A stretch of DNA of 64,000 nucleotides from an uncultured Acidimicrobiales bacterium (GTDB lineage Bacteria; Actinomycetota; Acidimicrobiia; Acidimicrobiales; Aldehydirespiratoraceae), in assembly GCA_951812975.1 (NCBI GenBank), contig CATOTC010000001.1, positions 124,001 through 188,000 of the forward strand. Reading direction: 5' to 3'. This document shows positions 9,394 to 18,237 of this stretch, piece after piece. The notes below the pieces were generated by a model. The model was not told where the DNA came from. It searched no databases and saw only the letters and a list, made by a program, of their open reading frames with translations. How positions within the stretch are numbered: the first letter of the stretch is position 1; each line of letters opens with the position of its first letter. The translations under genes were made by a program, and so were the position numbers.

Positions 9394-10236
9394 ATGGCAG
9401 ACAAAGTCAGTGCAGCCATCGTCCAAGTGGCGTGGACCGGCGACAAAGAATCGATGATCGCCCTCCACGAGAAGTACGTGGCCGAAGCCGCCGCCGCCGG
9501 CGTTCAGGTCATGTGCTTTCAAGAGTTGTTCTACGGGCCCTACTTCTGTCAGGTGCAGGACACTGAATTCTACTCCTACGCCGAGGCCGTCCCCGATGGA
9601 CCGACCACCAAGCGCTTCCAAGAACTGGCGGCGCGTCATGAAATGGTGCTCGTGCTCCCGATGTACGAAGAGGAACAGCCCGGATTCCTGTACAACACCG
9701 CCGCGGTGATCGACGCGGACGGTTCCTACCTCGGCAAGTACCGCAAGACCCATATCCCGCAGGTGAAGGGATTCTGGGAGAAGTTCTACTTCCGTCCCGG
9801 AAACCTGGGTTACCCGGTCTTCGACACGGCGGTCGGCAAGGTCGGCGTCTACATCTGCTATGACCGGCACTTCCCGGAGGGCTGGCGGGCCCTGGGGCTC
9901 GGCGGTGCGGAGATCGTATTCAACCCCTCCGCGACCAGCCGCGGGCTCTCGGCCTATCTCTGGCAACTTGAACAGACCGCTGCCGCGGCCGCCAACATGT
10001 ACTTCGTCGGCGCCATCAACCGGGTCGGAGTCGAACCGCTCGGCGACAACGACTTCTACGGCACGTCCTACATCGCCACCCCCAGAGGCCAGATCCTCGA
10101 TGGCGCCGCCTCGGACCAGACCGAGGAGCTGGTACTGCGTGAACTGGACCTCGCCCAGATCGCAGAGGTCCGCGACCAGTGGGCGTTCTATCGTGACCGA
10201 CGCCCCGACCTCTACGAGGGGCTGACCGCACCCTGA
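9394..10236 (+). CDS. Nitrilase-superfamily amidohydrolase, beta-ureidopropionase-like
   Basis: This 280-residue carbon-nitrogen hydrolase carries the full Glu-Lys-Cys triad: E44 (CFQELF), K118 (YRKTH) and C155 (YICYDRHFPE). The 'YDRHFPEGWRALGLGGAEIVFNPSAT' stretch is typical of beta-ureidopropionases and N-carbamoyl amino acid amidohydrolases. It would hydrolyse N-carbamoyl-beta-alanine to beta-alanine, CO2 and NH3. The next gene is dihydropyrimidinase (37-bp gap), so together they form the last two steps of reductive pyrimidine degradation. An N-carbamoyl-D-amino acid specificity cannot be excluded. Confidence 0.88.
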   Translation: MADKVSAAIVQVAWTGDKESMIALHEKYVAEAAAAGVQVMCFQELFYGPYFCQVQDTEFYSYAEAVPDGPTTKRFQELAARHEMVLVLPMYEEEQPGFLYNTAAVIDADGSYLGKYRKTHIPQVKGFWEKFYFRPGNLGYPVFDTAVGKVGVYICYDRHFPEGWRALGLGGAEIVFNPSATSRGLSAYLWQLEQTAAAAANMYFVGAINRVGVEPLGDNDFYGTSYIATPRGQILDGAASDQTEELVLRELDLAQIAEVRDQWAFYRDRRPDLYEGLTAP

Positions 10237-10273
10237 ACTGCCGGACCACAACACCTACTCAGAGGAGACCGAC

Positions 10274-11683
10274 ATGACGACACTGATAAAGGGCGGAACC
10301 GTGGTCGCCTCGACCGGCGCGGCTCCCGCCGAGGTGCTGATCGACGGCGAACAGATCGCTGCGGTACTGCAACCCGGCAGCGACATCGCCACAGCCGCAG
10401 AGTCCACTGCCCAGGTGATTGACGCCACCGGCAAGCTGGTGGTACCCGGCGGCGTTGACGTCCACACACACATGGAGTTGCCGTTCGGGGGCACGGAGGC
10501 CTCCGACGACTTCGAATCGGGCACCCGGGCAGCAGCCTGGGGCGGCACCACCACCATCGTCGACTTCGCGGTGCAGCGCTACGGCGAGACCGTTCGCGAC
10601 AGCCTCGACGTGTGGATGGCGAAGGCCGAAGGCAACTGTGCGGTCGACTACGGCTTCCACATGATCATCGGCGACGTCACCAACGACTCGCTAAAGGAGA
10701 TGGACCTGCTCGTCAACGAGGGCATCACCAGCTTCAAGCTGTTCATGGCCTACCCCGGCGTGTTCTTCTCCGACGACGGCCAAATCCTGCGAGCGATGCA
10801 ACAAGCCGCGGGCAACGGCGGTCTGATCATGATGCACGCCGAGAACGGGCTGGCCATCGACGTGTTGGCCGAGCAGGCCTTCGAGCGCGGCGAGACCAGC
10901 CCGGTCAACCACGGGTACGTGCGCCGCAAAGAGTTGGAGTCCGAGGCCACCCATCGGGCCATCCAACTGGCCAAGGTCGGTGCCGCGCCGCTCTACATCG
11001 TGCACCTGTCGGCCCGCGAGGCCCTCGAGCAGGTTGCCATCGCCCGCGACCGCGACATGAACGTGTTCGCCGAGACCTGCCCCCAATACCTGTACTTCAG
11101 CTTGGAGGAGCACCTCGACCGGCCCGGTTTCGAGGGTGCCGCCTACGTCTGCTCAACGCCGTTGCGCTCCCACCACGAACACCACCAGCAGGAACTTTGG
11201 AGGGGGCTGCGAAGCAACGACTTGGCAGTGGTGTCGACCGACCACTGCCCGTTCTGCATGAAGGAGCAGAAAGAACTCGGACTCGATGACTTCCGTGCCA
11301 TTCCCAATGGCATCGGCGGTGTGGAGCACCGCATGGACATGATCTACCAGGGCGTGGTCACCGGCGAGATCGGTCTGGCGCGCTGGGTGGAGTTGTGCGC
11401 CACCACACCGGCCCGAATGATGGGCCTCTACCCGCGCAAAGGCATCATCGCTGCTGGTTCAGACGCCGACATAGTGATCTACGACCCAGACAAGCGCTGG
11501 ACGATCAGTGTTGACAACCACCACATGAACATGGACCATTCCGCCTATGAGGGAGTCAACGTAACCGGCCATGTCGACACGGTGCTCTCGCGCGGCAAGG
11601 TCATAGTCGACGACGGGCAGTATCTGGGACAAGCCGGCGACGGTCGTTACCTGCCCCGCAGTCTCTGCCAATACCTTCAGTAG
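10274..11683 (+). CDS. hydA: Dihydropyrimidinase / D-hydantoinase
   Basis: This 469-residue cyclic amidohydrolase has metal ligands H64 and H66 (VDVHTHMELP), the carbamylated lysine K155 (SFKLFMAY), later His ligands ('MMHAENG', 'YIVHLSARE') and the catalytic Asp in 'VVSTDHCPF'. It opens dihydrouracil or hydantoin rings to N-carbamoyl acids, the substrate of the amidohydrolase just upstream. The start is ATG 10274 with AGAGGAG upstream. It is part of a seven-gene unit running to 16432. No dihydropyrimidine dehydrogenase is seen here, so the first reductive step must be encoded elsewhere or replaced. Confidence 0.93.
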   Translation: MTTLIKGGTVVASTGAAPAEVLIDGEQIAAVLQPGSDIATAAESTAQVIDATGKLVVPGGVDVHTHMELPFGGTEASDDFESGTRAAAWGGTTTIVDFAVQRYGETVRDSLDVWMAKAEGNCAVDYGFHMIIGDVTNDSLKEMDLLVNEGITSFKLFMAYPGVFFSDDGQILRAMQQAAGNGGLIMMHAENGLAIDVLAEQAFERGETSPVNHGYVRRKELESEATHRAIQLAKVGAAPLYIVHLSAREALEQVAIARDRDMNVFAETCPQYLYFSLEEHLDRPGFEGAAYVCSTPLRSHHEHHQQELWRGLRSNDLAVVSTDHCPFCMKEQKELGLDDFRAIPNGIGGVEHRMDMIYQGVVTGEIGLARWVELCATTPARMMGLYPRKGIIAAGSDADIVIYDPDKRWTISVDNHHMNMDHSAYEGVNVTGHVDTVLSRGKVIVDDGQYLGQAGDGRYLPRSLCQYLQ

Positions 11684-11706
11684 CCGTAAAGAACCTGGGA
11701 GTACTC

Positions 11707-12708
11707 ATGGACTTCGGTGTTGTTCTGCAAACTGATCCCCCCGCCTGGAGGGTTGTCGATCTGGCGCAACGGGCTGAGACCTTGGGTTTCAACCACGGCT
11801 GGACCTTCGACAGCCATGTGTTGTGGCAGGAGCCCTTCGTCATATACAGCCAGATGTTGTCGGCAACCAACAAGATGATGGTGGGGCCGATGGTGACCAA
11901 CCCCGGTACCCGCGACTGGACCGTCACCGCCTCGCTGTTCGCCACCCTCAACGACATGTTCGGAAACCGCACGGTCTGCGGCATCGGCCGAGGTGATTCG
12001 GCGCTGCGGGTAATCGGCAACAAACCCATCAATCTTGCGACTCTGGGAGAGTCGATCGAAGTAATACGGGGTCTGGCCGAAGGACGAGAAGTGGAATACA
12101 ACGGCACCTCCCAGCACTTCCCTTGGTGCCGCGACAGCAGACTCGACGTCTGGATGGCCGCCTATGGACCCAAGGCGCTTCATCTCTGCGGCACTGTGGC
12201 CGACGGTTACATCCTGCAGTTGGCCGATCCGCAGATCGCAGCCTGGACCATCGGGGCGGTCCGCTCAGCCGCTGAGGAGGCGGGACGAGATCCCGACGAT
12301 CTCTATATTTGTGTAGCTGCGCCCGTCTATGTCGGCTCGGATCTGGACCATCAAAGAAACCAGTGCCGCTGGTTCGGAGGGATGGTCGGCAACCATGTCG
12401 CCGATCTGGTTGGGCGCTACGGCGACATGAGCGACGCGGTTCCCTCCGCTTTGACCGACTACATCAAAGGCCGGGAGGGCTACGACTACGCAGAGCACGG
12501 ACGCTCCGGGGCGGTTCACACAGAATTCGTTCCCGACGCGGTAATCGACCGATTCTGCATCCTCGGGGATGAGGCCAACCACATCAGCCGCCTGCGTGAG
12601 TTGCGCGACCTCGGCGTTGATCAATTCGCCATATATCTGATGCATGATCAAAAAGATGAGACGCTGAACGCGTACGGGCAGCGGATCATCCCTGCCGTGA
12701 ATGGCTGA
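11707..12708 (+). CDS. LLM-class flavin/F420-dependent oxidoreductase (TIGR03842-like)
   Basis: This 333-residue protein has a bacterial-luciferase-like TIM barrel: 'MDFGVVLQTDPP' strand 1, 'GPMVTNPGTRDW', 'GIGRGDSA' and 'VWMAAYGPKALHLCG'. This set is what I recall for the TIGR03842 group, often found beside hydantoinase/dihydropyrimidinase genes. It could use F420 or FMN; the cofactor is not decided by sequence alone. It sits 23 bp after hydA and 8 bp before the importer permease. A role in oxidising or reducing a pyrimidine-derived intermediate is inferred from context. Confidence 0.82.
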   Translation: MDFGVVLQTDPPAWRVVDLAQRAETLGFNHGWTFDSHVLWQEPFVIYSQMLSATNKMMVGPMVTNPGTRDWTVTASLFATLNDMFGNRTVCGIGRGDSALRVIGNKPINLATLGESIEVIRGLAEGREVEYNGTSQHFPWCRDSRLDVWMAAYGPKALHLCGTVADGYILQLADPQIAAWTIGAVRSAAEEAGRDPDDLYICVAAPVYVGSDLDHQRNQCRWFGGMVGNHVADLVGRYGDMSDAVPSALTDYIKGREGYDYAEHGRSGAVHTEFVPDAVIDRFCILGDEANHISRLRELRDLGVDQFAIYLMHDQKDETLNAYGQRIIPAVNG

Positions 12709-12716
12709 ACGGCACG

Positions 12717-13613
12717 ATGAGCTTGAACCGGCTGCGGGGATCTCTCCGTCAGGTGCTCGTGTTCAGCCTCTTTGTCATTCTGCTGATGGCGGGATACTCG
12801 GCGTACAAAGCGTTCGGTCAGTCGGTCGATGATGCCCAGACCGACTGGGCTGTAATCGGTTCGATCCTGCCCCGTACCGATGACCTGACGATGCCCTCGG
12901 TATTCGAGATCATCTCGGGGATCTTCGCTGAGCCGCGGGGAGTCAACGAGGCCTTCGGCTCGATAGTGGTGCGGGAGGCAGCCTTCACGCTTCGTGAAGC
13001 GGCCGTCGGCTTCGCCGTCGGCGTGATCGTCGGGTTGAGCATCGCCATCGTCTTGTCGTCGTCGCGGTTGTTGGAACGGGCGCTCGTGCCCCATGTGATC
13101 GCAAGCCAGACCATACCCTTGATCGCCATCGCCCCGATCGTTGTGATCTGGGGGCGCAAGAACCTGGATTTCTTGCCGTGGGAATGGCACGACTGGATGT
13201 CAGTTTCGCTGATCGCCACATACCTGACCTTTTTCCCTGTTGCCATCAATGGACTTCGTGGACTGCACTCGCCTTCATCTGAGGCTCTTGAACTCATGGA
13301 TTCCTACGCAGCCCGACGGGGGCAGACGCTCTGGCGCCTTCGACTCCCGGCATCGCTGCCCTATCTGTTCTCGGCGTTCAAGATCGCCGCTACGGCGAGC
13401 GTCGTGGGTGCGATCGTCGGAGAGATCTCGGCCGGTGTCACCGGAGGTCTGGGCCGTCGAATCCTGCTGGAGGCGCAGCGTTACACGACCGGCCCGGAGC
13501 GTCTGTACGTAGCTGTCCTGTTCGCTGCGGCACTCGGGATCTTCGTGTTCCTCACAATCTCACTGGTCGAATATTCACTTGTCCGTCGTAAAGGAACCGA
13601 GGCAGTACTGTGA
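12717..13613 (+). CDS. ABC transporter permease (pyrimidine/nitrate/taurine-type)
   Basis: This 298-residue permease has about six membrane helices and the cytoplasmic EAA-like loop 'ELMDSYAARRGQTLWRLRLPASLPYLFSAFKIA' spread over about 190-222. It belongs to the SsuC/TauC/ThiX-type permeases. It follows the LLM gene by 8 bp and overlaps the ATPase gene by 4 bp (GTGA). It pairs with a second permease at 14392, suggesting a heterodimeric channel. The substrate is inferred from the operon as a pyrimidine, hydantoin or carbamoyl compound. Confidence 0.88.
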   Translation: MSLNRLRGSLRQVLVFSLFVILLMAGYSAYKAFGQSVDDAQTDWAVIGSILPRTDDLTMPSVFEIISGIFAEPRGVNEAFGSIVVREAAFTLREAAVGFAVGVIVGLSIAIVLSSSRLLERALVPHVIASQTIPLIAIAPIVVIWGRKNLDFLPWEWHDWMSVSLIATYLTFFPVAINGLRGLHSPSSEALELMDSYAARRGQTLWRLRLPASLPYLFSAFKIAATASVVGAIVGEISAGVTGGLGRRILLEAQRYTTGPERLYVAVLFAAALGIFVFLTISLVEYSLVRRKGTEAVL

Positions 13614-14395
13614 CCTCTCAACCGGCACCAGCAGTAGAGATCCGTGGTGTGACCAAGGTGTTCAACCCTGCTGGTGCGAACGAGGTGCTGGCGCTCGACA
13701 ATATAGACCTGAACGTCGCCGCGGGTGATTTCGTCACGCTCATCGGCCCGTCCGGATGCGGAAAGAGCACGCTGTTGCGTCTTGTCGCGGCGCTTGTTGA
13801 GAGCACCGAAGGAAACGTGCTGGTCAATGGCAAGACCGCGGACCAAGCCCGACTCGACCGTGACTATTCGATGGTCTTTCAGAGAGCGGGTTTGTTCGAC
13901 TGGCGCAACGTCTCTCGAAATATCGAGCTACCACTCGAATTGATGGGTTGGAAGGCGGCGGACCGCCACCGCCGATCCGCTGAGATGCTGGAATTGGTGA
14001 AGCTCAACGAATTCGCCGATCACCATCCCTCGGAGTTGTCAGGAGGCATGGCGCAGAGAGTGGCCATCGCACGGGCCATGTCATTTCGTCCCGCTCTGTT
14101 GCTGATGGACGAACCGTTCGGTGCGCTTGACGAGATGACCCGCGAACACATGCAGAATGAGTTGTTGCGCATCTGGTCCGAGACCGAAACCACCGTGATC
14201 TTCGTGACCCACTCAATCTCTGAAGCTGTTTTCTTGTCAACCAGAGTTGTAGTGATGTCACCGAGGCCCGGTCGCATCGCCGCGGTGATCGACAACGAGC
14301 TTGGAACGCGGGACGATTCCGCGCGGGACACCCCGCAGTTCTTCGCCAACGTCAGCGCTGTGCGCAAGGTGCTTCGAGCGGGCGAACCTCGATGA
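13610..14395 (+). CDS. ABC transporter ATP-binding protein
   Basis: This 261-residue ATPase has Walker A GPSGCGKST, Q-loop 'YSMVFQRAGLFDWRNV', signature 'ELSGGMAQRVAIARAM', Walker B 'LLLMDEPFGALDE' and H-loop 'FVTHSISEAVFL'. It is of the SsuB/TauB type. The start is GTG 13610, overlapping the upstream permease stop, and its stop overlaps the next permease ATG (ATGA). It energises import by the two flanking permeases. Confidence 0.93.
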   Translation: MTSQPAPAVEIRGVTKVFNPAGANEVLALDNIDLNVAAGDFVTLIGPSGCGKSTLLRLVAALVESTEGNVLVNGKTADQARLDRDYSMVFQRAGLFDWRNVSRNIELPLELMGWKAADRHRRSAEMLELVKLNEFADHHPSELSGGMAQRVAIARAMSFRPALLLMDEPFGALDEMTREHMQNELLRIWSETETTVIFVTHSISEAVFLSTRVVVMSPRPGRIAAVIDNELGTRDDSARDTPQFFANVSAVRKVLRAGEPR

Positions 14396-15159
14396 ACCGG
14401 TTGCGTGAATTGTTGCCACCCGTGATGGCCGCGGTCATCGGGTTCGGCGGTTGGGAGTTGCTCCTGTGGTTGACCCGACCCGACGGGTTCGTCCTTCCTC
14501 CGCCCTCTGAGATTGCAGGCGCGGTTGCAGAGAATTCCACGGCAATTCAAACGGCGACCAAGGTCACCGGATTCATCGTCGTCACCGGCTTGCTGGCGGG
14601 CGTGTTGTTGGGCGTGGCAGCGGCTCTGCTGGTGACAGCCTTCAGGACCGCGAATGAAACTCTCACACCCTTGGCGGTCGCGGTGAACGCCATCCCGATC
14701 GTCGCTTTGGCACCGATCTTCAACGCCTGGTTCGGACTGTTGTCTCCTCGTTCAAACCAGGCCGTTGTCGTTGCCCTGGTCTTCTTTCCGATCTTCATCA
14801 ACACGTCACGCGGGCTCGTCGACGTCGAGCCGAGTCAGATCGAGTTGATGGAGTCCTACGGTGCCAGCAAGTGGCGGATCATACGAGAGGTGCGTATCCC
14901 AAACGCCATGCCATTCTTCTTTACGGCGCTGAAACTGGCCACTTCATTGGCTGTCATCGCCGCGATCGTCGCTGAGTACTTCGGGGGCCGCCAGGATGCG
15001 CTCGGCAACATCATCACCAATTCCGCGGGGTTGACCCGCTACGCCGATGCTTGGGCTGCGGTTCTCGCCGGCTCACTGATGGGCATCGCGCTCTACGGTT
15101 TGGCTGTGTTTCTGGAACGAATCACGATGCCGTGGTACTTTCTCGGGCGGAGAACCTGA
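14392..15159 (+). CDS. ABC transporter permease (second subunit)
   Basis: This 255-residue permease has six predicted helices and the coupling loop 'ELMESYGASKWRIIREVRIPNAMPFFFTALKLA' spread over about 145-180. It is distinct in sequence from the first permease, so the channel is probably a heterodimer. The start ATG 14392 overlaps the ATPase stop. The gap to the substrate-binding gene (88 bp) holds no gene and no clear structure. Confidence 0.9.
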   Translation: MNRLRELLPPVMAAVIGFGGWELLLWLTRPDGFVLPPPSEIAGAVAENSTAIQTATKVTGFIVVTGLLAGVLLGVAAALLVTAFRTANETLTPLAVAVNAIPIVALAPIFNAWFGLLSPRSNQAVVVALVFFPIFINTSRGLVDVEPSQIELMESYGASKWRIIREVRIPNAMPFFFTALKLATSLAVIAAIVAEYFGGRQDALGNIITNSAGLTRYADAWAAVLAGSLMGIALYGLAVFLERITMPWYFLGRRT

Positions 15160-15247
15160 AGATCCGGGTCACAATCTTCCCGACCTGCGCGCTGGTCGCG
15201 TCGGTCAGATCTGAGTCTTCAACAAGTACCGAACCTTGGAGGGAATC

Positions 15248-16432
15248 ATGAAGGTACGTCAGATACTGCTGCGGATCCTGATACCGCTGCTGACACTCAG
15301 CCTGCTTGCGGCAGCTTGCGGCGACGACGAGGATGAACCAGCTCCAGAACCTGCACCTGAAGCCACTGACGACGATGACGCAGACGAACCCGAAGCGGCC
15401 GAGCCCGAACCAGCCGAACTGACACCCGTCACGTTGCAGTTGCAGTGGTTTACACAGGCTCAGTTCGCGGGTTATTACGCGGCCCGTGATCTCGGTTTCT
15501 ACAACGACGTCGGGCTTGATGTCACGATTCTTGAGGGAGGCGTCGACATCGTTCCAGCCTCAGTGCTGGATTCCGGTGCTGCTGACTTTGCGGTCTCGTG
15601 GGTGCCACGAGGTCTGGTGCCACGCGAAGAAGGCGCCAACATCACCAACATTGCCCAGGTATTCCAGCGAAGTGCCACGTTGCAAGTGTCCTTCGCTGAT
15701 TCGGGGATCAACTCAGTGAGCGACCTGGCAGGAAGGACGGTAGGCAACTGGGGATTCGGCAATGAGTTCGAGTTGCTGGCCGGGCTTCGCAAGAACGGTC
15801 TCGATCCACAATCTGATGTGACCCTCGTTCAACAGAACTTCGACATGCTGGCGCTCATCAGCGGCGACATCGACGCTGCACAAGCGATGATCTACAACGA
15901 ATACGCCCAGGTGTTGGAGACGGTCAACCCCGACACGGGCGAGCTCTACCAGCCCGAGGATCTGAACATCATCAACTGGAACGATGAGGGTACAGCCATG
16001 CTCCAAGATGCCTTGTGGGCAGATGCTGACCGGTTGGAGAGCGATGCCGACTACCGCGATGTGGCAGTGCGGTTCGTGGAGGCTTCGATTCGCGGCTGGG
16101 CGCATTGCCGAGACAATTCCGACGCCTGCGTCGATGTCGTGCTCAACAACGTGCCCACCTTGGGCGAATCGCATCAGGCATGGCAGCTCAACGAGATCAG
16201 CTCTCTGATTTGGCCTTCTCCGCTCGGTGCGGGCGTGATGGACCCCGATCTGTGGGCCCAAACCGTTGACGTTGCCACAAGCGAGGGAATTCTCGCTGCG
16301 GCTCCCGATGACGGTGCCTACCGCACCGACATCGCCGAAGAGGCGCTCGCGAACCTGCGCGATCAAGGAATCGACGTGATCGGTGACGGCTTCGAACGCA
16401 TCGTGGTCGAACTCCGAGAAGGCGGCGAGTAG
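15248..16432 (+). CDS. NMT1/THI5-like ABC substrate-binding lipoprotein
   Basis: This is a 394-residue exported lipoprotein. The signal peptide ends in lipobox LLAAAC (about residues 16-21), followed by an acidic, proline-rich tether of about 35 residues. The binding domain opens with 'VTLQLQWFTQAQFAGYYAA', the hallmark of the NMT1/THI5 group that binds pyrimidine-like and related ligands. The start at ATG 15248 is chosen because GGAGGG (15238-15243) lies just upstream; an in-frame TTG at 15236 is less likely. This family fits a pyrimidine/hydantoin importer, matching the catabolic genes upstream. Confidence 0.9.
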   Translation: MKVRQILLRILIPLLTLSLLAAACGDDEDEPAPEPAPEATDDDDADEPEAAEPEPAELTPVTLQLQWFTQAQFAGYYAARDLGFYNDVGLDVTILEGGVDIVPASVLDSGAADFAVSWVPRGLVPREEGANITNIAQVFQRSATLQVSFADSGINSVSDLAGRTVGNWGFGNEFELLAGLRKNGLDPQSDVTLVQQNFDMLALISGDIDAAQAMIYNEYAQVLETVNPDTGELYQPEDLNIINWNDEGTAMLQDALWADADRLESDADYRDVAVRFVEASIRGWAHCRDNSDACVDVVLNNVPTLGESHQAWQLNEISSLIWPSPLGAGVMDPDLWAQTVDVATSEGILAAAPDDGAYRTDIAEEALANLRDQGIDVIGDGFERIVVELREGGE

Positions 16433-16460
16433 CGCACGCCATCGAAACTCTCGGGGTCTG

Positions 16461-16841
16461 CTATAGCGGGTCTGACTGGTACACGCCCAAGATGTTGCCG
16501 CTCGGATCTGAGAAGTGGAACCGTCGGCCGCCCGGGTAGGGGTAGATCTGCGAGACGATCACCCCGCCCGCGGCGACGACGTCCGCTTCCTTGGCTTCGA
16601 GGTCGTCGCAACTGAGCAGCACCAACGGGCCGATCGAGTCTTCTGCTCCCTGGGCATGGGCCGGGGCCGGCACCGCTCCGCCATTGAGCCCGACCTCCAC
16701 TGGGCCTCCTTCGTAGGCTGCGTAGACCGGACCGTACTGCGTCCACTCCCAGCCGAAGACACGGCTGTAGAACCGCTTGCTGTCCTCAAATGCCGGTGCT
16801 GGAAGTTCCACGTAGTCGATATGCATTCCGTGATTCGCCAT
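16461..16841 (-). CDS. VOC-family protein (glyoxalase/bleomycin resistance-like)
   Basis: This 126-residue protein starts 'HIDYVELPAPAFEDSKRFYSRVFGWEW', the usual VOC opening. Its second half has 'GVIVSQIYPYPGGRRFHFSDPSGNILGVYQ', typical of the small actinobacterial VOC enzymes of unknown substrate. It is convergent with the substrate-binding gene (28-bp gap). Confidence 0.87.
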   Translation of the reverse strand: MANHGMHIDYVELPAPAFEDSKRFYSRVFGWEWTQYGPVYAAYEGGPVEVGLNGGAVPAPAHAQGAEDSIGPLVLLSCDDLEAKEADVVAAGGVIVSQIYPYPGGRRFHFSDPSGNILGVYQSDPL

Positions 16842-16893
16842 CCCGCGACCCTACCGAGCAAACCCGCCCCACCCACACCCAGCAACCAGCAAC

Positions 16894-16915
16894 GCGCGGC
16901 TCCGGCTACGCCCGG
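16894..16915. repeat. Single copy of a dispersed GC-rich repeat
   Basis: The core GCGGCTCCGGCTACGCCCGG also makes up the units of the tandem array at 50.5-50.7 kb. A reverse-strand relative is at 19221-19240. It lies between the VOC gene and the tRNA cluster. Confidence 0.6.
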
Positions 16916-16927
16916 AAACCAGCAGAG

Positions 16928-17001
16928 CACCTCCGACAGGACTCGAACCTGCAACCTGCGAGGTAGAAGCTCGCTGCTCTATCCAGTTGAGCTACGGAGG
17001 C
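16928..17001 (-). tRNA. tRNA-Arg (anticodon TCT)
   Basis: A complete 74-nt cloverleaf on the minus strand. The acceptor GCCTCCG pairs with CGGAGGT. The D-arm is GCTC...GAGC. The anticodon arm GCGAG-CTTCTAC-CTCGC gives TCT, and the T-arm GCAGG-TTCGAGT-CCTGT follows. The CCA end is not encoded. It decodes AGA, a rare codon in this GC-rich genome. Confidence 0.93.
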
Positions 17002-17089
17002 AGATTAATCGTACGCCGGGCACCACAACTCCGGTACACTCGTTGCCTGACCATCGAACCGGGCCACCGCCCGGGGAGGGGTTGACATG

Positions 17090-17163
17090 GTGGGCGTAGC
17101 TCAGTTGGTTAGAGCGCCTGGTTGTGGTCCAGGAGGTCGGGGGTTCGAGTCCCCTCGTTCACC
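17090..17163 (+). tRNA. tRNA-His (anticodon GTG)
   Basis: A complete cloverleaf. The anticodon arm CCTGG-TTGTGGT-CCAGG gives GTG. The acceptor GTGGGCG pairs with CGTTCAC, and discriminator C73 can face an encoded G at 17089 (the G-1 characteristic of tRNA-His). The T-arm is CGGGG-GTTCGAGT-CCCC. CCA is not encoded. Confidence 0.94.
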
Positions 17164-17189
17164 CGTAGAATCGCCTCCGGCCATTCCGC

Positions 17190-17266
17190 GCACCTCTAGC
17201 TCAATTTGGTAGAGCAACGGACTCTTAATCCGCAGGTTCTGGGTTCGAGTCCCAGGGGGTGTACCA
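17190..17266 (+). tRNA. tRNA-Lys (anticodon CTT)
   Basis: The acceptor GCACCTC pairs with GGGGTGT (including G-T pairs). The anticodon loop CTCTTAA gives CTT. The T-arm is CTGGG-TTCGAGT-CCCAG, and CCA is encoded at 17264-17266. The outermost anticodon-stem pair (A/C) appears mismatched. Confidence 0.92.
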
Positions 17267-17319
17267 ACAGGCTGTACCTGCATGGGTGCAGCTGGCATGG
17301 GTTCTGTCGGCATAGAGCG

Positions 17320-18228
17320 TCAGGCACCTGCGGTGGGGAGTTGTTGTTGCACTGTGACCGTGTCGGCGAACAAATCGCCGAAGGACTCGACGCGTTCGAG
17401 CACCTCGGCGGCTTCGAAGATGAGCGGTTCCCCGTCCGCGCCGTCGGCAACCTCGTCCCAGCTCAACGGAGTCGACACGGTGGGCCGGTCCCTGCCACGC
17501 AGGGAATAGGGAGCGATTGTCGTCTTGTGGCGCGAGTTCTGACTCCAGTCGATGAAGACCTTGCCGGCGCGGCGCTTGCGGTTCATGTTGGACAGAACAG
17601 ACTCCGGGAAGTTCAGTTCGAGCATCTGCGCCACCGCCAAAGCGAAATCTGAGGCGTCGGAATGCGTGTGCGGCGAATTGAGCGGCACATAAAGTTGCAG
17701 GCCCTTGTTTCCCGAGGTCTTGGCGCACGACACCAGATCCACGCTCTGCAGCACGGACTGGATCTCCAGAGCCACTTGACAGCATTCGACGATCGTCGCC
17801 GGATCACCCGGGTCGAGATCGAACACGAGCATCGACGGTGACTCGACATCGCCGCAGCGGGCCATCGGTGAATGAATCTCGAGCGCCGCCAGATTCGCGG
17901 TCCAGGCCAGTGCCGCGACTGAGTCCAATCGGCAGTAGTCGATGCCGCCTCGCCGGTCGCCGGGGCCTGTGCAGGTTCCGACCCAACCGGGCCGATGGGA
18001 CGGGCAGCGCTTCTCGAAGAAGGACTCGGCGGTGACCCCGTCGGGCCATCGTCGCAGGGTGACACCCCGATCCTCGATGTGTGGCAGCAACGATGGCGCC
18101 ACCCGGACGTAGTAGTCGATCACCTGGGCCTTGGTAAACCCGATCAGCGGATACAGCACCTTTTCGAGGTTGCTGACCGATAAACGGCGGCCGTCAACTG
18201 TGACTTGGACACGCTCCGCCTCAGCCAT
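17320..18228 (-). CDS. ligD: LigD-type polymerase/primase domain protein (NHEJ)
   Basis: This 302-residue stand-alone polymerase domain is of the archaeo-eukaryotic primase family used in bacterial non-homologous end joining. Landmarks are 'VSNLEKVLYPLIGFTKAQVIDYY' near the N-terminus, the conserved 'RWPDGV...FFEK', the catalytic 'LVFDLDPGDPAT' (two metal-binding Asp), and 'TSGNKGLQLYVPL'. It fills gaps at double-strand breaks with nucleotides or ribonucleotides. No ligase or nuclease domain is attached, so those parts would be separate proteins, as in many actinobacteria. It is 9 bp downstream of ku on the same strand. Confidence 0.92.
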   Translation of the reverse strand: MAEAERVQVTVDGRRLSVSNLEKVLYPLIGFTKAQVIDYYVRVAPSLLPHIEDRGVTLRRWPDGVTAESFFEKRCPSHRPGWVGTCTGPGDRRGGIDYCRLDSVAALAWTANLAALEIHSPMARCGDVESPSMLVFDLDPGDPATIVECCQVALEIQSVLQSVDLVSCAKTSGNKGLQLYVPLNSPHTHSDASDFALAVAQMLELNFPESVLSNMNRKRRAGKVFIDWSQNSRHKTTIAPYSLRGRDRPTVSTPLSWDEVADGADGEPLIFEAAEVLERVESFGDLFADTVTVQQQLPTAGA

Positions 18229-18237
18229 CGGCGGAGG

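Noticed and set aside
15160-15247. Possible TPP or pyrimidine-responsive riboswitch before the NMT1/THI5-like gene
   Set aside because: Only 88 bp, with no recognisable riboswitch core.
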